Source of the DNA: Holothuria scabra
Lineage: Eukaryota > Echinodermata > Holothuroidea > Aspidochirotida > Holothuriidae
DNA length: 64,000 bases
Reading direction: 5' to 3'
Assembly (NCBI GenBank): GCA_037179385.1
Contig: CM074185.1
Coordinates: 11,522,922 to 11,586,921, forward strand
This document shows positions 9,460-21,119 of the stretch, piece after piece. The first letter of the stretch is position 1; the number at the start of each line of letters is the position of its first letter. The position numbers and the translations under genes were made by a program. The notes beneath the pieces are model-generated. The model did no database searches and had not been told where the DNA came from. It worked only from the letters and a program-made list of their open reading frames with translations.

Positions 9460-12150
9460 TAAAATAAGGTAAAATGTTAAACCAAAAAGGATTAGCCTAG
9501 AAGAAATTTTCGAGGCTGTGTAAAACTCACAGGCCAGATTTACTTACGTAATTCGTATATTTATGATTTCTATAAGTGTTGTGGTACAGCGGAATTACTT
9601 TGCGGTATTTCGAGTAACATTACAAACCCCAACCAACGCGTTTTGATAGAAGATCAAGGGGCCAGTGACCTGATTTCCTTTTTGAGGTAGGTGTCTTGTG
9701 TACCAGCGCCCTCTATCACATGTATCAGAACTCAAACATAGAACCATACTTCCCTGAAAGTAGAAATTTGGGATTTTAAGGACGACCATCATGTGAAGGT
9801 GGAGGAATGAATGCTGCATGATGGGAGGTAAACTTTGCTTATAACCGGATCGAAACCTGGGGAATCTTATACACACTGTTAACACGTTGTGTAAACAAGA
9901 GGGAACGTTTGAAGGTGTAATTTATGGAGGTATAACATTTCATGCAAAGTTAAAGTTTCATTTCATTTGCAAATGGTGAATAATTTTCCGTAAATTCCAA
10001 TTCATGGTATAATCAAAATTTCCACTTTTAAAAGTCGGTTAAAACGTTCAAGTTCGGCAAAAGTGTTGTTAGACAAAGGAAAAGTGATCTGGGACCATTC
10101 ACGTTTTCCATCTTTAGTGTATAGTATGGTTAATTGTTCATTGATTCAGCCTGACAGTCTATGTTCCGCACATCAATGATCAGATGATGACGCAGAAAAC
10201 ATCATATTGAACGTCAAGGACTGTGCTGACTTAAAGTATATCAATTGAGTTAATACAACCAGGAATGCCAGTTTGGCAGATGTCCCCCAAATTCCGGAAA
10301 TTTGGCATTTTTTTTCAGATTGGTTGGAGGCCAAAAATCTGTTTAGCGCCTCGGCGCCTTTTGAACTTTGATTTGGTGCTGTTTTTCAGGTTGCGATAAA
10401 ATCATAAAATTCTAGATTTCACTCAATTTTATAACCATTCAGGCATTACTTTTTATTGCACACTGACATGTTCAACGATTATGTTTACACAAATGTGACG
10501 TACCCATAACGGCACACTCTGCGTAACGTTATGAACGCGATCATGCAGGCACCATGCACGGTGACCAGGAGCTGTGTTTTTTTTGTAATGTGAGTAGCCT
10601 ATGACCATTGAAAAATTTACACTCTTTGTTGAAAATCATTGTGTGGCGCATTTTGGTTTGATTTGGCGCTTTTTTACAGACATCGTTTGGCTCATTAACA
10701 TTTTTGGCAATCCTGTCTATAACATACAACTAAAAAAATAACAACTTACGTTTCAATGCCTAAAACAATACTTGAAATTAGGCATTAATGAGTTTTCGAA
10801 ATGGTAAAGGAGAGTGTAATTGATCTCTTCTGGTTAAACGTACCAGACATGGGTTGCTGCTAAAAGCCCAATTAGGGCCAAGGGTTACACGACGAGCAGA
10901 AATGGTAGGTAAATCATTTAAATGTGGTCTTCAAAATAAAAATTTAGATTCCCACAAAATAGATAATCCCAGTGTAAAAGGAAACCACTCCCTCCATGCC
11001 ATGTCTCTCCTGGAAAATGTCACTTCCGGTAGGACAGTGTTTCCCCGAAAGATTTGTCCCACCCTAACCGGAAAAATTTACCGGGGAGACTGGATCTTAG
11101 GTCCGCTGGTAATCAGTCAACACGCAGCTATACAGTTAATGAAGCCAAGTGACCACTTCTCTAGCATTCCCGCCTTTTTTAGATCTGCGCAAATGAGATT
11201 TCGCGGAACTGTGACTGACAAGGGGTATCCCCGTATATGTTGAATAATGTATAAGTAGGCGTATAAATGGATACAACGACACGGTAAGTGGACATTTTGA
11301 TCTTTCCTTCTCTGAGAAATCAAAGATTTTTTAGGTTTTTTCAAACATATACTGCAAAAATACGCTCCCAAAAAGAGGCAGTCGATTCTTATGTCTCAAA
11401 TTAGGACCTCAAACTTTGCGAGTACCTGACTCATTGAGGGATGTAAAACGATTCTTTTGTATCGACGTTTGAAGATTATAGTATAGGCTTTCTGTTGATA
11501 CCAAAATTACGTAGTTTAATTTATAAATTGTTTTTTAAACAACTGCTAAACCCGAAGGGGCATTTAGCGTACAATATGTATGTAGTATGTACGATAGTAC
11601 ATATGGTATTGGTAAATGTACACAGTTAACGTTGTATATCCTTCAACGTTACTGTTAGTGCTATTCCAGTATGGCTCGGATAACGTCGGTCATAACAAAA
11701 TAATGAACGACTATTATACTGTGGGATTTGCAGGACAGGTACCCATTGCATTTACATTCTTAAAAACTTCCAGTGTTGTTTGTAGACTTGTAGTCTATGA
11801 AATTTGAAGCTTCAGTTTTCATGGCATATATTCAGTAACATTGCAATGTTGGCAAGTGGGGGGCTTACAATGAGTTACATGTGACTTTGTTGAGTCGGTA
11901 AACCTGGGACTCGTATGAATCATGATAACGTCAACCTGGATTAAGTAAACAAACTCCAAATTTAGAGGGTTCAACTTCAGTCTGGACATATTCACGGGTT
12001 AATATTCTTTCTTACCTGATAGTTACTGTGCCACAAACAGAAAAACTCAGTCCTTTCCATCATTTACCATAGTAGATCGACCTACAGTATATAGTGGTAT
12101 ACTGTACTGTAATTAAGTTCAAGTTGTCCATTTCTATAAAGTCCCATTGG
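9460..12150. other. Non-coding, nothing firmly recognised
   Basis: No family recognised. A 129-codon open frame at 10854-11243 (+) has no signal peptide, domain or splice context and looks like chance. Confidence 0.4.
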
Positions 12151-12155
12151 TAGCA

Positions 12156-12189
12156 TATAAATTGCAAAGCTGCAGCTTTGCAATTTATA
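12156..12189. repeat. 34-bp perfect palindrome
   Basis: The sequence reads the same on both strands over 34 bases, centred on GCTGCAGC, with arms TATAAATTGCAAAGC. It can form a cruciform or a tight hairpin with no loop. It is not part of any element I can delimit. Confidence 0.9.
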
Positions 12190-14690
12190 CAATTTCTAGC
12201 CCTTTATAAGCTTATATCATTTAAAAAACTTACCCCATGGGCAATTACGTACTACCATCTAAACTGTGACTTGCATTTTAAAACTACTGGTTAACTTTAA
12301 TGAAGGAGTGCGGTTTCAGTGGAAACAGAAATTAGTGCTGTAAGTACTGGCTGTATGGCATATACCAAGCTTATATAATTTTTATTCAGTAACAAGAATT
12401 ACCATCCCTCAAACTCAATCTTATCCTGGCTGACATGAATTGTCCCAAAAGCTCACCTCAATGTGGTGCTTAATTTCTGATCTTTAAGGAGGTCACATAA
12501 AGGAGAACCATATTGGGCAACATTTAGGTAGTTTCCTGCAAAAAACTGTATTGTTACATTGACTGTTTGAGATACAGTACTAGGCATATCAAACTGGCCT
12601 ACTGCCAGTAGAAATGAGCCTGGAACATTCCATCACCTCACAAGAGGACAGGATAGTGATGAATTTTTATCCTAGCAGTCCAGCTATCATCATGTTATTT
12701 TTAGGACCAGTATTTCATGTGAAAAGAAATTCACAAGGAATTCAAAGTAAGATATCCCATTTGCCAAACCTCAGCTGATATACTCCTTCCCTTGCAACCT
12801 TATTGGTATTTGCCTTTGCCTCAGTACTTTTCATTTTTACCCAGAGTAAATGAGGAAAATCAATAGCACTTGTTAAACATTGTACGATGATCTTTCCTGC
12901 AAGGCCCTTCCTGTCTAAGCAGGCCCATTTAGAAGGTCTCTCATTCATTTTCTTGCTCAATGTATTATGCTGACTGAGTGTACCACATGATGCATAGAAT
13001 TTATTTTTTTTTTTCAAAGAATGAACATTGGATTGAAGTTGATAGAGTTTCCTAGTATAAAGATTTTTAAACCAGCTTTTTAGTTAGCCCAACTCTTTTT
13101 AAAGTGAGGTGATTTTCACTGTTTTGGTGCAAACAAGATGCAGTTTTGTTCTGTGTCAACAGAGCTTGCCATCAGGACTATGAAATTGTATGTGTATACA
13201 GGCATATCACATTCAAACAATATATAGCCTCCAAGTGCAACACTACTGATTAGTTTAATTTGTAAATGACATAACAACAAACAAAATGTTGCAAAAATGT
13301 CGAAGGAGTAAGTATCACACCATTTTCTCCGAAATGGGAACAATATTGGTGAGGATGAATTAGGCTGCTGTTGTAACGTTTTACATAGGACGACCTGCAT
13401 TAACGTTCATTTCGCGAAAGTAGGCCCACTATACTGTGTATATACTCTGGGCGCCACAATCGATTCGTGGTGGAATTTACCGAGTACCTGACTCATTGAG
13501 AATGTTTTATAGTGCAAAAATGGTACCACTAGATAGAAAACAAAATTTTCTCTCTATTGAAGTAAAAACTAAGTAGTTTAAAACAACACCGAATAAATGC
13601 TGAACGATTTTGCAGAGCATTTGAAACCCATTTTAGACATTTCATAAAATGGACTAAAATCCTCCCTTTTACCCGTAAGGTCACTCAGAACCAGGCACCG
13701 GAAGTATTTTTTACATCTTATTCATTGATTTTCACGGTTTTAAAGATTTTTTGGTTCCTAGTTTCTGAGATAATTGACTTTAAAAGTAATGACTTTTAGC
13801 TAATTAGTATTCAAATCCTTATCACGTCAAGAAACGTCATGCATAAAATGTAAGAGAAGGAAGCTCTTTTCGAGCAGTTGCGATGTGACTGTAATCATCA
13901 TGTTAATTTGTGCCCTTTGAACAAAAATTGCTAACTTGCGTAGAATTATCGTTTCTCCAGACCTTCTACACGAGTGACCGACTGTCACGGATGTTTTTGA
14001 GAACTTTGGTTGTTTTCAACTTATCAGACTTTTTGAGTTCATAAATATGATTCATGGAAATTCATACTAATCATACTAATAGTATGAATTACAAATTAGT
14101 ATGAATATAGTATATTCATACTAATAGGACTTCCCAAGGCACAAGATGTACCGCAGTGTACAGTTAAGACCGCCTTCGCGACACTTGATCAGTTAGTGAT
14201 CAAAGTTAGTTTGCATTGTGTATTTCACTGTTTGGTCCTCTCTGTTCCTACATAGTATATACTGTATTGCAAGGAATTGTCAAAATTACTTTTTCTAAAC
14301 TCCTCCCGACCCTCTGGCAAAGGGCCGTTCGACGAAACCAAAACTTGCACTGCTCCCCGAAGAAGGTATTACGTCCACTGGAGGACAATACGTGACCAAC
14401 CTCACGTCCATCAGACCATTTACATCATTGGTCCGTTATGTATGGCTCCATTGGAGACTGAATGAAAAGAACAGACACTACACATGATCATAACCAAAAG
14501 GCCGATGGACGGGAATTGTCAAAATGATACCTGCATAGTTAGAGCTCAGTGGTACCTTCATATTGTCCAAACTTTTCAGTCATTAATTAAACACTTTTCC
14601 AAAACATTTAGTTACAGTGGATTCGAGATATCAAAGACGTTCGTGTAACCATGGAAATTTTAGGATTTTACGGAATAGGGTTATCGTTTG
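12190..14690. other. Non-coding with small hairpins
   Basis: No genes recognised. Around 14060-14130 the word ATTCATACTAAT occurs repeatedly in both orientations and can form several alternative hairpins. The 20-mer CGAGTACCTGACTCATTGAG at 11419-11438 recurs exactly at 13481-13500. Confidence 0.45.
14290..14500 (+). repeat. Dispersed repeat fragment (related to 9190-9400)
   Basis: Diverged second copy of the fragment at 9.2 kb, sharing CATTGGTCCGTTA and ACACTACACATG in the same order and orientation. Confidence 0.4.
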
Positions 14691-14704
14691 CCGGGTGTAT
14701 ACAA

Positions 14705-14742
14705 AGCGAAGACCGAAGACGGAAGACCGAAGACCGAAGACG
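14705..14742. repeat. Short (GAAGACC)n tandem repeat
   Basis: About five copies of GAAGACC or close variants. Confidence 0.8.
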
Positions 14743-14879
14743 CAGTCACAAGAACGTTAGATTTAAAAGCCTTGGCTTTTATGTTGGATTGAAATTTACA
14801 GATTTAAAGTTATAGAAGAAAAGAACTCACTAGCCTAGCTGAAAGGAATATTAATCCCGTGGGACATTTTATCTTTCTT

Positions 14880-17800
14880 TCATAATTGCCAAATGGCTGA
14901 AAAGTCAAGTTTTCGTTTTGCATTATCAGGAATTGCGTTATCCTTTGAAATGTTTTATACCTCGTATATAATTCCTTTAGTACACTCTAAAATCAAAAGA
15001 GTGAACTTAGTCACTCTTTGATCGAGTGAAAAGTGTAAATTCGCTCCATTAGAGTGATAATTCACTCCAAGAGGAGTGAAGTTCCCTCCAAAAAGAGTGA
15101 AGTTCACTCTAAAAAGAGTGAAATTCACTAGAGGAAGAGGGAAAATTCACTCTTCCACGAGTGCCTGCAATGATCGCTCTTTTTTTAAGAGCGATCATCG
15201 CGGGCACTCCATCAAGAGTGAAACTTCGCTCGTTTCAAGAAATTTCACTCTTTTTGGGGTGAACTTCACTCTTTTTGGAGGGAACTTCACTCCTCTAGGA
15301 GTGAATTATCACTCTTATTGAGTGAATTTACATTTTTCACTCGATTAAAGAGTGAATAAGTTCACTCTTTTGATTTTAGAGTGTACTAACACACCAAATA
15401 TCTGTTAATTTTCCTGGAGGTTAATGGGTACGTCTTTAAAATGAGTGTTTGATATTCCAATAGTTGCGCGGAGGGAGGGGTGGAAGGGGTTCGGCACGGT
15501 AGGGAAAGTCCTTACTATCGCAAGGTAATAAGAAAACAGCAGAATAAGAACCCGGAGAAAACAGAAAATAAGATATCTTAAAATTGTATCATCGCCTATC
15601 AAAATACGGTGCCACAGCGCCGCCGATACAAGTTGTTGCTGTAGTCTTCGTTTTGTGAATTGCAATCCTATTAACTGTTGTTTTCTTTTATGTTTTCGTT
15701 CGATACTACAGACTGTCTCATGTCAACATCCAGTTGAGTACCTTAGACAGCATAGATAAGACCAATTCTAATCACTCGTGAACTTTATTCTGTGTTTCTT
15801 AATTAGGGGAGGGTTGAAAATCCAAGTCTTCGTTTTGCGTATCAGCAATTGCGTTTTGACCTTTGGAAGATTTCGTACCATGTACGTAATTCTATTAGTT
15901 CTAAAACATCCAGTATCTGATAATTTGATTTGAAGTTAATGGGAACGTTTTTAAAATGAATGTATGATATTTAATTGGGTGCTGTATTGGGTTAATGTTG
16001 TGCGGATGGCGGGGGAGGGAGGGATAGAAAGGGGGTGGGGAGAAAATAGAAATTATGTATGTGCCATAATTTGATTTTAAATCAAGTGGATCGTCTAGTA
16101 AATGAATGTTTGATATTTCAATGGGTGCCGTATGCGGTATTTGTTGCACGGAGGGCGGGGGTGGGGGTGGTAGGGGTTCGGCGAGGTCAATGAAGGCCCT
16201 AATATCTCAAGGAAATGTCAAAAACAGAAGAGAAGGAACCAAGAGAAACAGAAAATAGGAGCTCTCAATGCTTTGCATCATCGCCTATCAAACTACGGTG
16301 CCCCAGCGCCGCCTACACAAGTTGTTGCTGAAGTTTTCGTTTTGTGAATTTCAATCACATTAATCGTTTTTTTTCTTTAATTTTTTTCGAATATCTACAA
16401 GTTTGCTATTAGGTTAATGGGAACATATCTAAAATGAATGTTTGATATTGCAATGAGTGCCGTATGCGGTTATTATTGCTTGGGGCGGGGTGGGGCGGAA
16501 GGGTTTCGTCGAGGTCAGACAAGGCCCTAATATCTCAAGGAAATGTGAAAACAGAAGAAAAGGAACTAGGAGAAAGCAGGAAATAGAAGCTCTCAATGTT
16601 TTGCATCATCAACTATCAAAATACGATGCCACAGCGCCACCTACACAAGTTTGCTGAAGTCTTCGTTTTGTGAATTGTGATCACATTAAACGTTTTTTCT
16701 TTAATGTTTTCGTTCGATACTGCAAATTCTCATGTCCAAATCGATTCGAATATCTTTGGCAGCATAGCTCAGCTTAATTCTAATCACACGAAAACTTTCA
16801 TCTGTGTTTCTAAATTAGGGAAGGGCTGAAAATCCAAGTCTTCGTTTTGTATATTAGCAATTGCGTTCTCACCTTTGAAATATTTCATACCGTGTATGTA
16901 ATTCTATTAGTTCTAACACATCCAATATCTAACGATTTGTTATGAAATTAATGGGAACGTCTTTAAGATGAATGTTTGATATTTCAATGGGTGGGTGTAT
17001 GGTTATCGTTGCGTGAAGGCCAAGGAAGGGGAGGAAGGGATTCAGCAAGGTTAAGAACGTCTCTAATATCGCAAGGAAATATGAAAACAGAAAAAAACAA
17101 CCCGGAGAAAACAAAAAATGATAGCTCTCAGTGCTTTGCATCATCACCTATCAGATTACGGTGCCCCGAGCCGCCTACACAAGTTATTGCTGTAGTCTTT
17201 GATTTGTGAATTTCATTCTCATTAATCGTTTTTTCTTCAATGTTTCCATTCGATACTGCAGAGTCCCAGGTCGAAATCAATTCGAATACCTTAATCAGCA
17301 TAGGTTAATCCAATATTAATCACACGATTTTTTTTCTGTGTTTCTTAGTTAGAAGAGGGCTGAAAATCCAAGTCTTCGTTTTGTATATTAGCAATTGCGT
17401 TTTTACCTTTGAAAGGTTTCGTACCAAGTACGTAATTCTATTAGTTCTAAAACATGCAATATTTGATAATTTCATTTGAAAATAGGAAAATAGGAACGTC
17501 TTTAAAAGGAATCTTTGATAATTCAATGGGTAACGAATTGGGTTAATGTTGTTCGGGGGGGGGGGGGCGGCGGGAGGGATTCGGCAAGGAAGGGAAAGCC
17601 TCTAATATCTTAAGGAAGTATGAAAATAGAAAAAAAAAACAACCATGAGAAAAAATAAAATATATGTATATATATTTATATATCTGATAATTTGATTAAA
17701 AACTTAGTAAAACGTATCTTAAATGAATGTTTGATATTTCAATGGGTGCTGTATGAGATTAGTGTTGCTTTGGGGCAGGGAGGGGACGGAAGGGTTTCCT

Positions 17801-18328
17801 CGAGGTCCGAGAAGGCCAAAATATCCCAGGGAAGTGTTAAAACATAAGAAACTGAGAAAATGAACCCGAAAAAACAGAAAACAGGAACTCTCAATGCTTT
17901 GCATCATTGCCTATCAAAATACGGTGCCCCAGCGCCGCCTACACAACATATTGATGAAGTCTTGGTTTTGTGAATTTTAATCTCATTAATCGTTCTTTCT
18001 TTTATGTGTCCAGCAAGAATTCAAACTTTCAGCTGCCCATTGAATCCAGCTAAACTAATTGTACAAAATACTAATAGAGGGCGCTTTACAAGCTATGCAC
18101 GCCGCTACAATGGGGGCGGAAGGGTTTCGTCGAGGTCAGAGAAGATCATAATATCTCAGGGAAGTGTGAAAACCTAAGAAACTGAGAAAATGAACCCGGA
18201 AAAAACAGAAAATAGGAACTCTCAATGCTTTGCATCATTGCCCATCAAAATACGGTGCCCCAGCGCAGCCTACACAACGTATTGATGAAGTCTTGGTTTT
18301 GTGACTTTTAACCTCATTAATCGTTTTT
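14880..18328. repeat. Irregular satellite array, left part
   Basis: The same landmarks recur in order: CCAAGTCTTCGTTTTG, CAATTGCGTTTTCACCTTTGAAA, TTAATGGGAACGTCTTTAAAATGAATGTTTGATATTTCAATGGGTGCCGTA (read as shorter words), a G-rich stretch, GGTGCCCCAGCGCCGCCTACACAAG, then TTAATCGTTTTT. The CAGCGCCGCC landmark falls near 15613, 16298, 16628, 17161, 17928 and 18257, so spacings vary (about 330, 530, 685 and 767). The shorter units lack a block. No protein is encoded. The array is cut by an insertion at about 18329 and resumes at about 24625. Confidence 0.85.
14978..15389. mobile_element. 412-bp near-perfect fold-back element
   Basis: The whole element is one hairpin. The left end TTAGTACACTCTAAAATC is mirrored by the right end GATTTTAGAGTGTACTAA. 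The arms keep pairing inward to the centre at about 15170-15200 (GATCGCTCTTTTTTTAAGAGCGATC). Both arms are built from a degenerate AGAGTGAA-type word repeated every 15-25 bases. The element interrupts the satellite array, because satellite landmarks continue on both sides. The open frame across it is a by-product of the repeats. Confidence 0.9.
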
Positions 18329-18994
18329 AGTTGCGGTGCCTGCCTTGCAGGCAGCACCGCAACTAATGCAGTTACTCTCGCGATGTCAATTTCTGACTCT
18401 TCCGGCACTTTATTTCTATCTTCTTGTAGATGCTTTGTGGTATCGAAATACGGTTTAGTGCAATTTGTAGGGATGGTACTTCTCTTTTGTGTTTTTAAGT
18501 TTTGGTGGAAATATGACTTTCGTGAGAGTGTAAAATTGGGGTTTTTTTCATGTAAAATTTGGTAACGTGTTCTATTTTTAGTAACAATTTTGCGGAAAAA
18601 CCAGGTCCGTATGTACTCTGGGGAAAAGGTTGTTTGTTAATTTAACACAGCGCCATCATTTTGGTTGTTTTTTTTGTTTTTTTTTTTAATTCATTACAGA
18701 TTGGTGTTAAGTGAATTTTGAGTATGTATATGAGGATTTCCGGTAGGGATTTATTCTTTTCATGTGGCATGGTCGGGGTTGCGGTGAAGTAAAAAGTTTG
18801 ATAGTTTAGAGGAGTTTTGTTCACAGTTTTTGTGACTTTAAAGGGCTGTGTGAATTCCTCACACTAACGACAATATTCACAAAGTAAGTTTCTGTTGGAG
18901 GGAAACATGGTAGGTAAATATTATTTGTATGAGTTGGCGAGTATTAATATTTGTGTTATATCAAGGTGTCTGGTTATGGTAAATTTGTTATTTT

Positions 18995-19460
18995 AAAGTT
19001 TAAAATTATGTGGAGAATATTACAATGCATAAGAAGGGCCGTTCAGAGATTTTTAATTTAGAAAGGAAAGGTTGGCAACAAAGAAAAAGAAAGTATGGGG
19101 TGAATTTCAAGATAAAAGTTATGAAGAGGAGAAAAATGATGACATCAGAGTTGGGAACAAACCCCCCAAAAAGTTCTAGTGAATATGAAAAGGTCAGAGG
19201 TGTGATGATGGGGAAAGTAGGGAACATGACGATTGTGAGGTATTATTTATACGTTCCGAAAGATCTACATGTACATTTAATTTTTTCGTTGTTCGTTGTT
19301 GATAGCTGTTGGAGAGAAAAAACGTTTAGGAAGCTTGTGCTGATAGATTCAAACATGGTTTTGTGAAAACTGGGGAGTTTGATTTGCCGTCTATTGAAAT
19401 AGGAAAATGTGTTGCAGTTGAGAGTAGGCCGATTCGTGTGAGAAAAGTACGTGGGATGGT
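18995..19460 (+). pseudogene. Helitron ORF remnant, basic N-terminal region
   Basis: A Lys/Arg-rich reading (residues such as RKRKYGVNFKIKVMKRRK) leads, after at least one stop and frame changes, into a stretch ending IRVRKVR, directly before the OTU catalytic motif. It is probably the upstream part of the same transposon protein. No domain is identifiable on its own. Confidence 0.4.
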
Positions 19461-20055
19461 AATTGTTTTTTCGGTGTTTGGAATTACTGGTTACATGGGT
19501 AGAAGATAATCATTTTTATTTAAGACAAGTCATTGTAAGTTCATTGTGTAGGAGTGAGTTGCCGGTACCAATAATGACTAAGGAAGAATATGTTACTTCT
19601 ACTGGAATGGATAGGGATGGTGTATGGTCTACAGAGGTTGAAATATTTGCAGCTGCAAGACTTTTGGAAACTGATATATATACTTTTATAGAATATAATG
19701 GTGCATGGAAATGGGTACGTTATCCTCAAAGTGGTATTTTAAGTAGCGTAGTTAATCGAGAAAAACGTGCCATTTATTTAGTCAATACAGGTGGAGTACA
19801 TTATGACGTAGTGTTGGAAATAGAAGATGAGTCTGTACATGTGAGTAGCGTTATAGAGAATTGGTTGAAGAGTTGTGTTAATGAACGTAGTGAAGAATTT
19901 TTCGGTGTTAAATGTAACATATTGAAAAGAGGAGACATTTTATTTGAAGAGGAGCGTTATCAAATGTCAGTGCAAAGTTATGTGAAGAGAGCAGATGTTT
20001 GTTTAAATGAGGGGAGTAATCATATATTAATGAAAGGGTCTATGGGAGTGACTGC
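19450..20055 (+). pseudogene. OTU-like cysteine protease domain of a Helitron protein
   Basis: Translation at about 19457-19830 shows the OTU hallmark DGNCFFRCL (catalytic Cys), then a middle region TGMDRDGVWSTEVEIFAAARLL, and about 110 residues later GGVHYDVV with the catalytic His. OTU deubiquitinase-like domains are known passengers of Helitrons and some other transposons, and the downstream segments here match Helitron proteins. A one-base deletion just before DGNC breaks the frame to the upstream part. The frame then runs on to about 20055, where a fold-back MITE has inserted. This is a relic of a transposon protease, not a host gene. Confidence 0.7.
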
Positions 20056-20369
20056 CCAGCCAACATGCCCAGCTGGGCCCCAACTGGGTTTCAGCTGGGC
20101 TACTGGCTGGGCCCTAGCTGGGACTCATTCGTGTTTGTCAGGTGTTCCCACGTTGGGCCCAACTGGGCTAGCCTTTCCGAGCTGATGCCCAGATGAAGCC
20201 CAGCTGGGCCCCGCTTCACTAACTAAAGCCTAGCTGGGCTTCAGCTGGGAAAGGCTAGCCCAGTTGGGCCCCACGTAGGAACACCTGACAAACACGAATG
20301 GGTCCCAGCTGGGGTAAATAAGTAGCCCAGCTGAAACCCAGTTTGGGCCCAGCTGGGCATGTTGGCTGG
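20056..20369. mobile_element. CAGCTGGG-rich fold-back MITE inside the OTU reading frame
   Basis: The ends are inverted copies of CCAGCCAACATGCCCAGCTGGG, and pairing continues through ATTCGTGTTTGTCAGGTGTTCC and GGGCCCAACTGGGCTAGCC, so almost the whole 314 bp folds back. The self-complementary word CCCAGCTGGG recurs throughout. The host reading frame is open before it and resumes right after it (AEDRYKCWE...), which shows insertion into an existing transposon gene. Confidence 0.9.
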
Positions 20370-20700
20370 CTGAAGATAGGTATAAATGTTGGGAAAATAA
20401 AGGTTTTGTGATAAAACGTAGTGTGGGTATTGCAAGTGATAGTACTAAAATGATGCTTAGAAAGCAAATACGTAAGCGTCAATTTAGAAAAGAAGAGGAA
20501 AGTCCAGTTAGAGAATTGCAACATCGCTTTTGGAATAAAATTATTGAGGGGCCTACATATGTTTGCTTTTATTGTGAGCAGTTATGGTATGAATAATGTG
20601 CACTGTGGATGAATTTAGTTTTAGATTCAGTGGAAATACTGGTATTTGTAAGCAGGAAGAAGGTATAGATAAAGGATGGGTCTTTAAACCTGTTTAAAAT
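20370..20700 (+). pseudogene. Helitron protein segment with CxxC-type cluster
   Basis: The frame continues from the OTU part after the MITE: a basic stretch (RKQIRKRQFRKEEE) and then FWNKIIEGPTYVCFYCEQLWYE, ending in a stop at 20593-20595. The pattern F..I..GP.YVC..C...W is what I know from the region in front of the Rep domain in Helitron proteins, probably zinc binding. In-frame-like text (DEFSFRFSGNTGI) continues past the stop, so the stop is a lesion. Confidence 0.6.
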
Positions 20701-20723
20701 ATTAAAAAGAAGGCAGAGTTCCG

Positions 20724-21100
20724 TTATTTAGTCGAGATAATAATATGAAAATGTATGAGATACCAGAAGAATTGAAATTACATCGTCTTGAAGAAAGGTT
20801 GGTCGCTTTGCGAACACCTTTTATGCAGTTGCGTGAGCTTCGTCGAGGAGGGCAATTTAGCATTAAGGGAAATGTTGTTAATGTCCCGTCTGATGTGGTG
20901 GCAACAGTTAAAACTTTACCTAAAAGACTTGAAGAGAGCCAAGTAATTCCTGTCAAATTTAAGAGGGAATTAAGTTATAAAACGGCTGTTTTTTTCTGAA
21001 AATGTTAGGCCTAGAAGTGTTGTTCTTGCTGCTCGCTGGCTGATAGAAAATGAGGATATCAAGATACACAACAATGACTTAGGAAAGGAAGACCCGTTTT
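20724..21100 (+). pseudogene. Helitron pre-Rep segment
   Basis: The reading IPEELKLHRLEERLVALRTPFMQLRELRRGGQ (split here as IPEELKLHRLEERLVALRT / PFMQLRELRRGGQFSIKGN) followed by NVPSDVV and LPKRLEESQVIPVKFKR is the conserved block that precedes the Helitron Rep domain. A frameshift after TAVFF is followed by ENVRPRSVVLAARWLIENE in another frame, again Helitron-like. Coding identity fades after about 21100; no HUH nuclease or helicase motif follows. Confidence in family is high, in completeness nil. Confidence 0.75.
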
Positions 21101-21119
21101 GAAAAGGATGAAAAACTTC

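Noticed and set aside
10854..11243. 129-codon open frame as a gene
   Set aside because: No signal peptide, no domain, no splice sites or poly(A) context, and only part is repeat-like; nothing supports coding.
15076..15321. 81-residue frame with repeated VKFT/NFTLFG words
   Set aside because: It is the translation of the two arms of the 412-bp fold-back element; the repetition comes from the GAGTGAA words.
19463..20185. A host OTU deubiquitinase gene
   Set aside because: The frame is broken before the catalytic Cys, its last third is a MITE, and the following segments are Helitron protein relics.
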